Notes under the pieces: generated by a model
Told to the model about the DNA's origin: nothing
Seen by the model: only the letters and a program-made list of their open reading frames with translations
Databases searched by the model: none
In this document: in pieces, positions 21,002 to 29,043 of the stretch
How the letters are laid out: each line of letters opens with the position of its first letter
How positions within the stretch are numbered: the first letter of the stretch is position 1
Origin: Paraburkholderia agricolaris
GTDB taxonomy: Bacteria > Pseudomonadota > Gammaproteobacteria > Burkholderiales > Burkholderiaceae
Assembly (NCBI RefSeq): GCF_009455635.1
Contig: NZ_QPER01000001.1
Span: 4,092,001-4,156,000 of the forward strand
Direction: 5' to 3'
Length of the DNA: 64,000 nucleotides
Program-made: the position numbers and the translations under genes

Positions 21002-21583
21002 TTATTGCTTGATGCCTTCCGACTGGATATGCAGCTTGGTGTCCATGCTGAAGCCGTACTTGGCGCCGAAATCCATGCCGTACTGGCTGCGGTCGAAATG
21101 CGCGCTCGCTTCCACGCCGCACACTTCGCGCTTGAGCACCGGGTGCTGCATGCACTTGAAGGATTCGATCTTCAGATTCAGCGGCTTGGTCACGCCGCGG
21201 ATCGTCAGGTTGCCGATCACTTCGACGGGCTTGTCGCCGTCGAACCTGATCTCCGTGCCCTTGTAAGTCACCGACGGATACTTGGCGACGTCGAAGAACG
21301 CATCCGTCTTCAGATGCTCGTCGAGCTTGCTGTTGCCGGTATCGACCGACGCCGGATCGACCGTGACGTCCACCGTACCGGTCTTCGCCGCGCGGTCGAG
21401 CGTGACGGTGCCCGAACTTTTGGTGAACTTGCCGCGCCATACCGACAGACCGCCGAAGTGATCCGCTTCGAAGCTCGGATAGGTGTGGGTCGGGTCGAGT
21501 TGATAGGTGTCGGCGGCAGCAAACGCGCCAAGCGAGAACGATGAGGCCAATGCGCCGACGGCGATCAACAGGGAAGTTTTCAA
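21002..21583 (-). CDS. YceI family periplasmic lipid-binding protein (first of a pair)
   Basis: Secreted protein of 193 residues with a Sec signal peptide ([23 protein letters not shown], probable cleavage after residue 22-23) and one YceI lipocalin-like domain from about residue 24 to the end. Family members bind polyisoprenoid lipids. The start [20 protein letters not shown] and the repeating charged beta strands are typical, and the two cysteines in [15 protein letters not shown] may pair. It is the last gene of a minus-strand unit with a second YceI gene and a cytochrome b561, a common grouping. A terminator follows. Confidence 0.92.
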   Translation of the reverse strand: MKTSLLIAVGALASSFSLGAFAAADTYQLDPTHTYPSFEADHFGGLSVWRGKFTKSSGTVTLDRAAKTGTVDVTVDPASVDTGNSKLDEHLKTDAFFDVAKYPSVTYKGTEIRFDGDKPVEVIGNLTIRGVTKPLNLKIESFKCMQHPVLKREVCGVEASAHFDRSQYGMDFGAKYGFSMDTKLHIQSEGIKQ

Positions 21584-21649
21584 TTCAGGCTCCTTACGTT
21601 TCTGAAATGCTTGAAGGATAGCGGCTACGCCCAGCGAGCGCAGCGAACA

Positions 21650-22213
21650 TCACTTGCGTGCGGCGACAATATGAAATTTGATCACCACCTCATCGGCGAC
21701 CACCGAGGTGTCTTTCCATTCGCCGGTGCCGATGTCGAATTGCGAACGCTTGATCGGCAGCGAGCCGTCGAACGTCTGCGTCGCGCCCTGCTGGATGACC
21801 GTGACCGGCACCACGACAGTCTGCGATTTACCCTTGATGGTCAGCTTGCCGGTGACCTTGAACTGATTGCCGCCGGCCGGGGCGATCGCGCTCGACACAA
21901 AGGTGGCAGTCGGATAGGTCTTCGCGTCGAACCAGTCCTTGCCGCGCACCTGATCGTTGTAACTTTCGTCACCGAGGTCGTAACTGCCGACGTCGATACT
22001 GAACTGTGCGCTGCCGTCGGCCGGTTTTGCCGGGTCGAACTTCACCTGCGCGGTGAATTTACCGAACTTGCCTTCCACCGGCACGTTCATCTGCTTTGAC
22101 GTCGCGGTCACCGAACTTTTGGCGACATCGACTTGCGCAAGCGCACTGCCGGCCGCGGTCAGCGAGGCTGCGGCGAACGCGGCGAGCATATAACGATAAA
22201 ACGAAACTTTCAT
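21650..22213 (-). CDS. YceI family periplasmic protein (second of a pair)
   Basis: Second YceI-domain protein, 187 residues from the ATG at 22213, which has AAGGAT upstream. A longer version of the frame overlaps the upstream gene and was rejected. The signal peptide is YMLAAFAAASLTAAGSALA with cleavage expected before QVDVAKSS. The mature domain is a single lipocalin-like barrel (FGKFTAQVKFDPAKP and GKLTIKGKSQTVVVPVTV are recognisable YceI strands). It starts 8 nt after the cytochrome b561 gene, so the two are coupled. The paralogue downstream is clearly diverged. Confidence 0.91.
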   Translation of the reverse strand: MKVSFYRYMLAAFAAASLTAAGSALAQVDVAKSSVTATSKQMNVPVEGKFGKFTAQVKFDPAKPADGSAQFSIDVGSYDLGDESYNDQVRGKDWFDAKTYPTATFVSSAIAPAGGNQFKVTGKLTIKGKSQTVVVPVTVIQQGATQTFDGSLPIKRSQFDIGTGEWKDTSVVADEVVIKFHIVAARK

Positions 22214-22221
22214 GGTTATCC

Positions 22222-22782
22222 TTATTTGATGAAAGGGAGCATGCGCGACAACAGACCGTCGCGGTCCAGCCATTGATGCTTGAGCGCCGCCACGACGTGC
22301 AGCGCGACCAGCACGAGCAACGTGTAATTCAACGCAATATGCACGTTTTTCAACAGTTCCTTGAGGTGCGGGTCCGGTGCGATCAGACGCGGCAGCGGAA
22401 TCAGGCCGAGGTACACCACCGGCACATTGGCCGCCGAGCTATACAGATAGCCGGAAGCGGGAATCACGATCATCAGCACGTAGAGCAGCAGATGCGTGAG
22501 ATGCGCGGCGCCGCGCTGCCATGCCGCCATGCGGCGCGGCAGCGGCGGGGCCGCGTGGGTGGCGCGCCACAGAATGCGCAACACGGCGAGCGCGAACACC
22601 GTTACGCCGATCCATTTGTGCCAGGAGAAGTAGCGCAGCTTGGTGGGCGTGAAGCCGGGGATGTCGGTCATCACCCAACCGAGCGCGAAACCGCATACGA
22701 TCAGCAGCGCGATCAGCCAGTGAAAGGCGATGGCAGTCCGCGTGTAGGACTCCCGGCCACCGAAAGAAGGATTGAGTGCCAT
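22222..22782 (-). CDS. Cytochrome b561 family membrane di-heme protein
   Basis: Four-helix membrane cytochrome of 186 residues (E. coli CybB 176). Candidate heme-ligand histidines lie in AIAFHWLIALLIV (helix 1), YFSWHKWIGVTVF (helix 2), HLTHLLLYVLMIV (helix 3) and LVALHVVAALKHQWLD (helix 4). CybB proteins oxidise ubiquinol, and fusion or adjacency with YceI proteins is frequent. It is the first gene of the minus-strand operon and is divergent from the pqi operon, with a 450-bp gap between them. Confidence 0.93.
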   Translation of the reverse strand: MALNPSFGGRESYTRTAIAFHWLIALLIVCGFALGWVMTDIPGFTPTKLRYFSWHKWIGVTVFALAVLRILWRATHAAPPLPRRMAAWQRGAAHLTHLLLYVLMIVIPASGYLYSSAANVPVVYLGLIPLPRLIAPDPHLKELLKNVHIALNYTLLVLVALHVVAALKHQWLDRDGLLSRMLPFIK

Positions 22783-23232
22783 GACAGGTCAACGCAAGCT
22801 AAGAGAGGATAACGGCACAGCCGGCCCTGCTATTCCACGCTGCCAATGCACGCTGCATCGTGCAACTCGATAGAAAGCGTGGCGGCTGCGGCACACGCCA
22901 AGGCCGCCATGCTACCGCAAGCGGAAAAAGCCGGCTTGGCCAGGTCCCATGCAACGCTGGCGGCCGGCATTGCCGGCGGTGCGAAAATTTTCCCACGTAC
23001 CGAACGGTATTGAACAATTGGGGACGGAGAGTGTCAGAATCAGTCGATTGTATGTAAGACTAGCCCTGATGCCGACGCCGCTTGCCACACATCGGCGGCT
23101 GGGCCAACGGCCGGCCCGGCGGCGAAGCGCGTTTGATACTATTGCTCCACGCTTACTGTTCCACTTTTTCTCCGGCCCTGCCCCGAAACCGGCATTGCAC
23201 GCCTGTCCTCACGTCGTTAGCCCTTCTGCCGT
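22783..23232. promoter_or_regulatory. Divergent intergenic region between cytochrome b561 and pqiA genes
   Basis: This 450-bp stretch has no convincing gene. Short open frames exist on both strands but have neither SD nor normal codon bias. It must hold the promoters of the two divergent operons. An A/T-richer stretch at 22985-23050 (GAAAATTTTCCC onward, and TTGTATGT) is the most promoter-like part. No SoxR or other recognised operator could be identified. Confidence 0.5.
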
Positions 23233-23988
23233 ATGGAACATAACAACCTGATTGCGTGCCATGAATGCGATGCGCTGTTCAGCAAGCCCCGGCTTGTCGG
23301 GCGGGCGGTCGCGCGCTGCCCGCGTTGCGGCGCGACGCTCTATCGCGGCGTCTCCCGCAAGCTCGACAGCATCTGTGCGATGACACTGGCTGCGCTGATC
23401 ACCTTCATCATTGCCCAGGCTTTCCCGATCGTCGAACTCGAAACCAACGGCATCACCTCGCAGACCACGCTGTTCGGCGCGCTCATCGCGCTATGGGGCG
23501 AGGACATGCAGATCGTCGCGGTCATGGTGTTCTGCTCGACCATCCTGTTCCCGCTGACCGAGCTGGTCGCGCTGCTCTACGTGCTGATCCCGCTGCGCGC
23601 CGGTTACGTGCCGGTCGCCTTCAATCACGTGTTGCGCGCCATTCAGTTCGTGCGGCCGTGGGGCATGATCGAAGTATTCATGCTTGGCGTGCTGATTACC
23701 ATCGTGAAGATGGTGAGCCTCGCCCGCGTGATTCCCGAAGCGGCGCTCTTTGCGTTCGGCGTGCTGACGCTGATGATCGCCGTGGTCCTCACGTTCGATC
23801 CGCGCGTGCTGTGGGATCTCGCCGACGAAATGAACGACCGCAGCAAGAAACCGGCACCGCGCACCGCCGCGGATAGCGCCGCGGCTGCCGTCAGTTCGCT
23901 CGACCTGCCGCCCGCGCCGCCCGAGGTGCAAGGCACGAGTCAATCCGCATTGCCGCCGGGCGTACCCCCGGCGCCGCGTCAAGGATGA
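23233..23988 (+). CDS. pqiA: PqiA-family membrane protein, first half-type copy
   Basis: Inner-membrane protein with one PqiA domain, 251 residues. A zinc ribbon at the N-terminus has cysteines at 9, 12, 29 and 32 (ACHECDALF and RCPRCGATL). Four hydrophobic segments follow, beginning with CAMTLAALITFIIAQAFPIV. The C-terminal 45 residues are a Pro/Ala-rich tail. E. coli PqiA is a single protein of about 417 residues with two such domains, whereas here the two halves are separate genes, the second starting 7 nt downstream. PqiABC proteins are linked to lipid transport between the membranes. Confidence 0.9.
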   Translation: MEHNNLIACHECDALFSKPRLVGRAVARCPRCGATLYRGVSRKLDSICAMTLAALITFIIAQAFPIVELETNGITSQTTLFGALIALWGEDMQIVAVMVFCSTILFPLTELVALLYVLIPLRAGYVPVAFNHVLRAIQFVRPWGMIEVFMLGVLITIVKMVSLARVIPEAALFAFGVLTLMIAVVLTFDPRVLWDLADEMNDRSKKPAPRTAADSAAAAVSSLDLPPAPPEVQGTSQSALPPGVPPAPRQG

Positions 23989-23995
23989 GCGCGCG

Positions 23996-24646
23996 ATGAA
24001 ATATGTGACCGCGAAGAGCGCGGGTCTGGTCTCCTGCCACGCGTGCGGACGCGTGGAGCCGCGCATCCGCTCCGTCACGCCGCAGCACTGCAGCCGTTGC
24101 GGCGCGGTGCTGCACCGGCGCAACCCCGACAGCCTGATGCGCACCTGGGCACTGCTGATCGCAGCGGCCTTGCTGTATATTCCGGCGAATTTGCTGCCGG
24201 TGATGCATACGTCGTCGCTGCTCGGCTCGGAAGACGACACCATCATGAGCGGTGTCGTGTACTTCTGGACCTCGGGCGACTGGCCGTTGGCCGTGATCGT
24301 GTTTATCGCCAGCATCATGGTGCCGATGCTCAAGCTCAGTGTGCTCGTGCTGCTCACCGCCACTGCGCAGCGCCGCTCGCGCTGGCGGCCGGAGCAACGC
24401 ACCACGCTCTACCGGATGGTCGAGCGGATTGGGCGCTGGTCGATGCTCGACGTGTTTGTCGTCACGCTCACCGTCGCGCTGGTCCGCTTCAAGTCGCTTG
24501 CCGTGATCACGGCCGGACCGGGCGCGATCGCCTTCGGTTCGGTGGTGATTCTGACGATGATGGCATCCATGCAATTCGATCCACGGCTCATCTGGGACAA
24601 CGTGGAAGGCCGTACCCAAAAACCTCAGGACCTCGACCATGACTAG
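23996..24646 (+). CDS. pqiA: PqiA-family membrane protein, second half-type copy
   Basis: Second one-domain PqiA protein, 216 residues. The zinc-ribbon cysteines are at 14, 17, 32 and 35 (SCHACGRVE and HCSRCGAVL). Four membrane segments follow, with the recognisable ALLIAAALLYIPANLLPVMH and VERIGRWSMLDVFVVTLTV. It overlaps pqiB by 8 nt, showing translational coupling. Together with the preceding gene it corresponds to a full two-domain PqiA. Confidence 0.92.
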   Translation: MKYVTAKSAGLVSCHACGRVEPRIRSVTPQHCSRCGAVLHRRNPDSLMRTWALLIAAALLYIPANLLPVMHTSSLLGSEDDTIMSGVVYFWTSGDWPLAVIVFIASIMVPMLKLSVLVLLTATAQRRSRWRPEQRTTLYRMVERIGRWSMLDVFVVTLTVALVRFKSLAVITAGPGAIAFGSVVILTMMASMQFDPRLIWDNVEGRTQKPQDLDHD

Positions 24647-26297
24647 CCCGCAAGGACCGACGCCCGCCTCCGATGCGCCGCGCAACGATTCGAACGGACC
24701 GAAGCTGCCGCCCCAATTGCCGGACCCTGACATCGAGCCGCGCAGCCGCTGGCTGCCCTCGCTCGTCTGGGTGATTCCGCTGATCGCCGCGCTGATCGGC
24801 CTCGCGCTCGTGATCAAGTCGGTGACCGAAAAAGGCCCGACCATCACGCTCAGCTTCATTAGCGCCGAGGGCCTCGAGCCCGGCAAGACCAAGGTCAAGT
24901 ACAAGGACGTCGATGTCGGCTCGGTGAAGACCATCACGCTGTCGAAAGATCTTTCGCACGTGCTGGTTCAGGTGCAGCTCACCAAGGAAGGCGAAAGCTT
25001 TGCAGTGAAGGATTCGCGCTTCTGGGTGGTGCGCCCTCGCGTCGGCGCGAGCGGCGTATCCGGGCTGACCACGCTGCTCTCGGGTGCGTACATCGGCGCG
25101 GACGCCGGCCATTCGCCGGACACCGAAAAGAACTTCGTCGGCCTCGAAACGCCGCCGCCTATAACGGGCGACCAGAAGGGCCACCAGTTTATTCTGCACG
25201 GCGACTCGCTCGGTTCGATCGACATCGGTTCGCCGATCTTCTACCGGCGTGTGCAGGTCGGCCAGGTGGTCGGCTTCTCGCTCGACAAGGACGGCACCGG
25301 CGTAACGATGCAGGTCTTCGTGTCGGCGCCGTTCGACCAGTACGTCGGCACCAATTCGCGCTGGTGGCATGCGAGCGGTGTCGATCTGCGGCTCGACTCG
25401 AGCGGCTTCAAGCTGAACACGCAATCGCTCGCGACGGTGATCGTCGGCGGCTTGTCGTTCCAGTCGCCGCCGGGCCAGGGCGTGGGCGCACAGGCGCCGA
25501 ACAACATGACGTTCCGCCTCGCCTCGGATGAACAGGACGCAATGCGCGAGCCGGACGGTGTGCCGTTGCGCGTGGTGATGAACTTCAACCAGTCGCTGCG
25601 TGGGCTGTCGGTCGGCGCGACCGTCGATTTCCGCGGCATCGTGCTGGGCCAGGTGACCAACATCGGCATCGACTACGATCCGAAGACGCGCAGCTTCACG
25701 ATGCCGGTCACGATGAATCTGTATCCGGACCGTCTCGGCAAGCGCTTCCGCGAAACCGCGCCGACACCGGGTACGCTCGCCGGCCAGACCTTGCTGCAAC
25801 AGCTCGTCAAGCACGGCTTGCGCGGCCAGTTGCGCACCGGCAATCTGATTACGAGCCAGTTGTATGTGGCGCTCGATATCTTCCCGAAAGCGCCGCCGGC
25901 CACGGTTGACGTAACGGGCGATCCGCTCGAGTTGCCGACCATTCCGAACACGCTCGACGAGCTGCAACTGCAAGTTGCCGACATTGCGAAGAAGCTCGAC
26001 AAGGTGCCGTTCGACGAGATCGGGACGAACCTGAACAGCGCGTTGAAGAATGCCGACCAGCTGTTCACGCGACTCGACAAGGAAGTCGTGCCGGAGGCGC
26101 GCGACACGCTGGCCTCGGCGAAGCGCACGTTCGGTTCGGCAGAGGCGACGTTGCAGCAGGACTCGCCGTTGCAGTCGGATGTTCATCAGGCGTTGCAGGA
26201 ACTGACACGCACGTTGCAGTCGCTGAATGCGCTGTCGGATTATCTGGAGCGTCATCCGGAATCGCTGTTGCGCGGTAAATCAGGAGATAAACCATGA
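24639..26297 (+). CDS. pqiB: MCE-domain intermembrane transport protein PqiB
   Basis: Protein of 552 residues (E. coli PqiB 546) with one N-terminal membrane helix (LPSLVWVIPLIAALIGLALV, about residues 43-62). Three MCE domains follow, starting near residues 67 (ITLSFISAEGLEPGKTKV), 186 (FILHGDSLGSIDIGSPIF) and 308 (RVVMNFNQSLRGLSVGAT), then a long helical C-terminal region from about residue 430. In E. coli this architecture forms hexameric rings with a periplasm-spanning needle. It overlaps pqiC by 4 nt (ATGA). Confidence 0.95.
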   Translation: MTSPQGPTPASDAPRNDSNGPKLPPQLPDPDIEPRSRWLPSLVWVIPLIAALIGLALVIKSVTEKGPTITLSFISAEGLEPGKTKVKYKDVDVGSVKTITLSKDLSHVLVQVQLTKEGESFAVKDSRFWVVRPRVGASGVSGLTTLLSGAYIGADAGHSPDTEKNFVGLETPPPITGDQKGHQFILHGDSLGSIDIGSPIFYRRVQVGQVVGFSLDKDGTGVTMQVFVSAPFDQYVGTNSRWWHASGVDLRLDSSGFKLNTQSLATVIVGGLSFQSPPGQGVGAQAPNNMTFRLASDEQDAMREPDGVPLRVVMNFNQSLRGLSVGATVDFRGIVLGQVTNIGIDYDPKTRSFTMPVTMNLYPDRLGKRFRETAPTPGTLAGQTLLQQLVKHGLRGQLRTGNLITSQLYVALDIFPKAPPATVDVTGDPLELPTIPNTLDELQLQVADIAKKLDKVPFDEIGTNLNSALKNADQLFTRLDKEVVPEARDTLASAKRTFGSAEATLQQDSPLQSDVHQALQELTRTLQSLNALSDYLERHPESLLRGKSGDKP

Positions 26298-27028
26298 CGT
26301 TTGCCCGGCTCCCCCGCCCGCCGCGCGGGCTTGTGCGCGGCGCTGTTTATGTCGGCGCTCTGGCCGGACTGGTGGCGATGGCGGCGTGTTCGTCGCCGAG
26401 CAGCCGCTTTTATACGCTCGGCGCGGATGGCGCGCCTGCCGGTTCCGCGGCGCCGGTCAGCGCCCGGACGGCTGCGCCTGCGTGGCTGATCGAAGTCGCG
26501 CCGATCGATGTGCCGCCGCAAGTGGCGAAGAATCAGTTGGTGGTGCAGACGGGGCCGACGCAGGTCAAGGTACTCGAACAGGAACGTTGGGCTTCGTTGC
26601 CCGGTGACGAGATTCGCCGGGCTTTGTCGACCAGTCTGACGCAGCAGTTGGGCACGATCGATGTGTATGGCACCGCGTATCCGGATACGACGCCGGTGTA
26701 TCGGGTCAGCATGAATGTGCAGCGGTTCGAGTCGTGGCCGGGGTCGCATGCGTTGATCGATGCGGTCTGGAGTGTGCGGGCTGTGCGTGGGACGGCTGTG
26801 ATGACGTGCCGGAGTGTGGTGAGTGAGCCGGTTAGCGGCGGCTACGATGCGCTTGTTGATGGGCATAGGGCTGCGTTGCAGCGGGTTGCTTTGCAGGTGG
26901 CTAGTGGTGTGCAGGCTATGGCTGCTGCTGGTGCTGGTGCTGCTAAAGGTGGCTCCGCCGGGAAGGGAGTTGGGATTGCTGCGCCAGCGTGTCCTCCCGC
27001 TGTGGAGGCTCGTGCCGCTGGCAGTTGA
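26294..27028 (+). CDS. pqiC: PqiC/YmbA outer-membrane lipoprotein
   Basis: Lipoprotein partner of PqiAB, 244 residues (E. coli PqiC 187). The signal sequence ends in a lipobox, LVAMAAC, with the lipidated cysteine at residue 32, followed by SSPSSRFYTLG, the usual start of the ABC-transport auxiliary domain. The last 40 residues (Ala/Gly-rich, from about VQAMAAAGAGAAKGG) exceed the usual domain. Codon use changes in the last third: G- and T-rich codons replace the normal C-ending ones. In 26821-26940, 84 of 120 bases are G or T, matching the skew next to the repeat at 27077. Confidence 0.9.
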   Translation: MTFARLPRPPRGLVRGAVYVGALAGLVAMAACSSPSSRFYTLGADGAPAGSAAPVSARTAAPAWLIEVAPIDVPPQVAKNQLVVQTGPTQVKVLEQERWASLPGDEIRRALSTSLTQQLGTIDVYGTAYPDTTPVYRVSMNVQRFESWPGSHALIDAVWSVRAVRGTAVMTCRSVVSEPVSGGYDALVDGHRAALQRVALQVASGVQAMAAAGAGAAKGGSAGKGVGIAAPACPPAVEARAAGS

Positions 27029-27076
27029 AAGAGGGTTTTGCCTTGTCGGCGGGGTTGTTGGTTAGCCTGGCCCTTT

Positions 27077-27145
27077 GGCCTTTCCTTGCTGTGTTAGTGG
27101 TCTATTAGCGTTGCCCCTGTGCGGGGCGGCACTTACTTTCTTTGC
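27077..27145 (+). repeat. Left arm of a 69-bp perfect inverted repeat
   Basis: From GGCCTTTCC to CTTTCTTTGC, this arm is the exact reverse complement of 28424-28492. The two arms would form a hairpin were IS481 copy 1 not inserted at the apex. The same 69-bp sequence occurs at 50462-50530, and a diverged reverse-complement copy at 54557-54626. The arm contains an internal short palindrome, GCCCC-TGTGC-GGGGC. Confidence 0.9.
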
Positions 27146-27150
27146 GGCGG

Positions 27151-28418
27151 TGTATAGACCGGAGACATAGCTGACAGGTGTGCGGGGACATGGTTGACAC
27201 TTCCGGGTACTAAAACACCCGGTCCCGACCATGCCCTGGAACGCAAGAGACACCATGAGCCTCCGACAGGAATTTGTTCATCTGGCCAGTCAGGACACGC
27301 TGACGATGACCGAGCTGTGCCAGCGCTTTAACATCAGCCGGCAGACCGGCTACAAATGGCTCCATCGCGGCGAGCATGCGCTGGCAGATCAATCCCGACG
27401 CCCGCTCAGCAGTCCGTCGAAGACCCCCACTGCGATGGAGCAGGAAGTGGTACGGCTGCGCCAGGCCCATCCGCGCTGGGGCGGACGCAAGATCAGCCGG
27501 CGCCTGCGTGATCTGGGCCTTGAGGCGGTGCCGCAGCCCAGCACCGTGACCGACATCCTGCACCGGCACAACCTGATCCTGCCGGCCGATTCAGCGATGA
27601 GCCAACCCTGGAAGCGCTTTGAGCACGAGCAGCCTAACGTACTCTGGCAGATGGACTTCAAGGGGCACTTTGAGACCCTCGGGAAGGAGCGCTGCAGCCC
27701 CCTGACGGTACTCGACGACCACTCGCGCTTCAGCATCCTGCTGCGCGCCTGTGGACCCACCGACACCGCTACCGTGCAGACGGGATTACGGGAGGCGTTT
27801 GGACACTATGGCCTGCCGTTACGCATCAATACCGATAACGGCTCGCCGTGGGGTTCGCCTGGCAGTCCGGGGCAACTCACCGAACTGGCCGTCTGGCTGA
27901 TCCGGCTGGGTATCCGCATCAGTTACAGCCGGCCTTACCACCCGCAGACCAACGGCAAGGACGAGCGGTTTCACCGTACGCTGAAGGCTGAAGTACTGAA
28001 CGGACGAAGCTTCGCTACCCAGCAGCACGTGCAACAGGAACTGGACCGCTGGCGCACCGTATATAACTGCGAGCGCCCGCATGAGGCGATCGGCATGGAC
28101 ACGCCCATCAGCCGTTACCGGCCGAGCCCCCGGGCGTATCCATCGATCCTGCCGGAGCCGGAGTACGGCCCGGATGACATGGTGCTGCTGGTTAAATCGG
28201 ATGGCCGGCTACGCTTTGAAGGACGGCACCTCAAGGTCTCGAATGCACTTTATGGACTGCCGGTTGCGGCACGCGCAAAGCCGGGCGAAGACGGCGTATT
28301 TGAATTCTGGTTTGCCCATCACCGCATCCTCACCCTTGACCTGAGGAGCGACAATCACTGACCATAAAGTGTCAATGATGTCTCCGCACGTTTGTCAACC
28401 ATGTCTCCGGTCTATACA
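27151..28418 (+). mobile_element. IS481-family insertion sequence, copy 1
   Basis: Complete 1268-bp element bounded by inverted ends that begin TGTATAGACCGGAGACAT on each side. The left subterminal part also repeats GGGGACATGGTTGACA, an internal copy of the end motif. The flanks show a 6-bp direct repeat, CGGCGG, at 27145-27150 and 28419-28424, a likely target duplication. It carries one transposase gene. A second copy of equal length, inverted, lies at 50536-51803. Confidence 0.92.
27231..28361 (+). CDS. IS481-family transposase (copy 1)
   Basis: Single-ORF DDE transposase of 376 residues. An N-terminal helix-turn-helix (LTMTELCQRFNISRQTGYKW) is followed by a second HTH-like segment (RWGGRKISRRLRDLG) and an rve integrase core. 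The expected catalytic acidic residues lie in LWQMDFKGHF (Asp), INTDNGSPWG (Asp) and YHPQTNGKDERFHRTL (Glu). The frame is intact. It differs from the other copy at only one residue, Met instead of Val in EPEYGPDDMVLL. An in-frame ATG at 27255 is an alternative start. Confidence 0.94.
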   Translation: MPWNARDTMSLRQEFVHLASQDTLTMTELCQRFNISRQTGYKWLHRGEHALADQSRRPLSSPSKTPTAMEQEVVRLRQAHPRWGGRKISRRLRDLGLEAVPQPSTVTDILHRHNLILPADSAMSQPWKRFEHEQPNVLWQMDFKGHFETLGKERCSPLTVLDDHSRFSILLRACGPTDTATVQTGLREAFGHYGLPLRINTDNGSPWGSPGSPGQLTELAVWLIRLGIRISYSRPYHPQTNGKDERFHRTLKAEVLNGRSFATQQHVQQELDRWRTVYNCERPHEAIGMDTPISRYRPSPRAYPSILPEPEYGPDDMVLLVKSDGRLRFEGRHLKVSNALYGLPVAARAKPGEDGVFEFWFAHHRILTLDLRSDNH

Positions 28419-28423
28419 CGGCG

Positions 28424-28492
28424 GCAAAGAAAGTAAGTGCCGCCCCGCACAGGGGCAACGCTAATAGACCACTAACACAGCAAGGAAAGGCC
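28424..28492 (-). repeat. Right arm of a 69-bp perfect inverted repeat
   Basis: Exact reverse complement of 27077-27145. Immediately beyond it, the plus strand turns strongly A+C-rich (94 of 120 bases in 28501-28620), the mirror image of the G+T-rich left side. Confidence 0.9.
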
Positions 28493-28573
28493 AACACCTC
28501 AAAACCACAACCAAAACCACCCCGCCGAGCAGGCCAAAACCTCATCCCCCACCCACGGCGAACAAAAAAAACA

Positions 28574-28963
28574 TCAAGCCGAAGGCTTCTTATAAGCAAC
28601 GCAATCAACCTCAACCCGGCAATCAATCACCATAGAAGAAACCACACAAGCCCGAGCCGGCGGATTCTCGCCGAAGTATTCCCGAAACACCTTGTTGAAA
28701 GAAGCAAAGTCCCGCGGATCGTCGAGCCACACGCCGCAACGGACGACATGCTCCGCCCCATACCCCGCTTCCTTCAGAATGGCGAACACATTCTGAATCG
28801 CCTTGTGCGATTGCTCAACGATCCCGCCATTGATCACCTCACCGTTTTCCATCGGCGTCTGCCCGGAAACGAACAACCAGCCATCGGCCTCGACAGCCCG
28901 AGCAAACGGCATATGTTGACCACCGGTACCCTTACCACCCTCAACACCATATCGCTTCATCAT
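28574..28963 (-). CDS. ridA: RidA family reactive intermediate deaminase
   Basis: Small cytosolic protein of 129 residues (E. coli RidA 128) of the YjgF/YER057c/UK114 family, which hydrolyses enamine/imine intermediates such as 2-aminoacrylate to keto acids and ammonia. Recognisable parts are GWLFVSGQTPMENGEV, QNVFAILKEAGYG and NPPARACVVSSMV, whose Arg corresponds to the catalytic arginine of the family. Two adjacent ATGs (28963, 28960) follow AAAGGAG. It lies 80 nt after the D-aminoacylase gene on the same strand. PLP-dependent deamination of D-serine or D-threonine would make its substrate, so it probably serves the neighbouring pathway. Confidence 0.88.
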   Translation of the reverse strand: MMKRYGVEGGKGTGGQHMPFARAVEADGWLFVSGQTPMENGEVINGGIVEQSHKAIQNVFAILKEAGYGAEHVVRCGVWLDDPRDFASFNKVFREYFGENPPARACVVSSMVIDCRVEVDCVAYKKPSA

Positions 28964-29043
28964 CCAACTCCTTTAAAAGTCCGGCGCGCATCCAGCAAAA
29001 TCGCCACACGCACCGCAATCACTCGAATTCGATCGATCAAAAA

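Noticed and set aside
24588..26255. Long open frame on the minus strand covering pqiB
   Set aside because: Antisense artefact of high GC; no protein family resemblance and no start signal.
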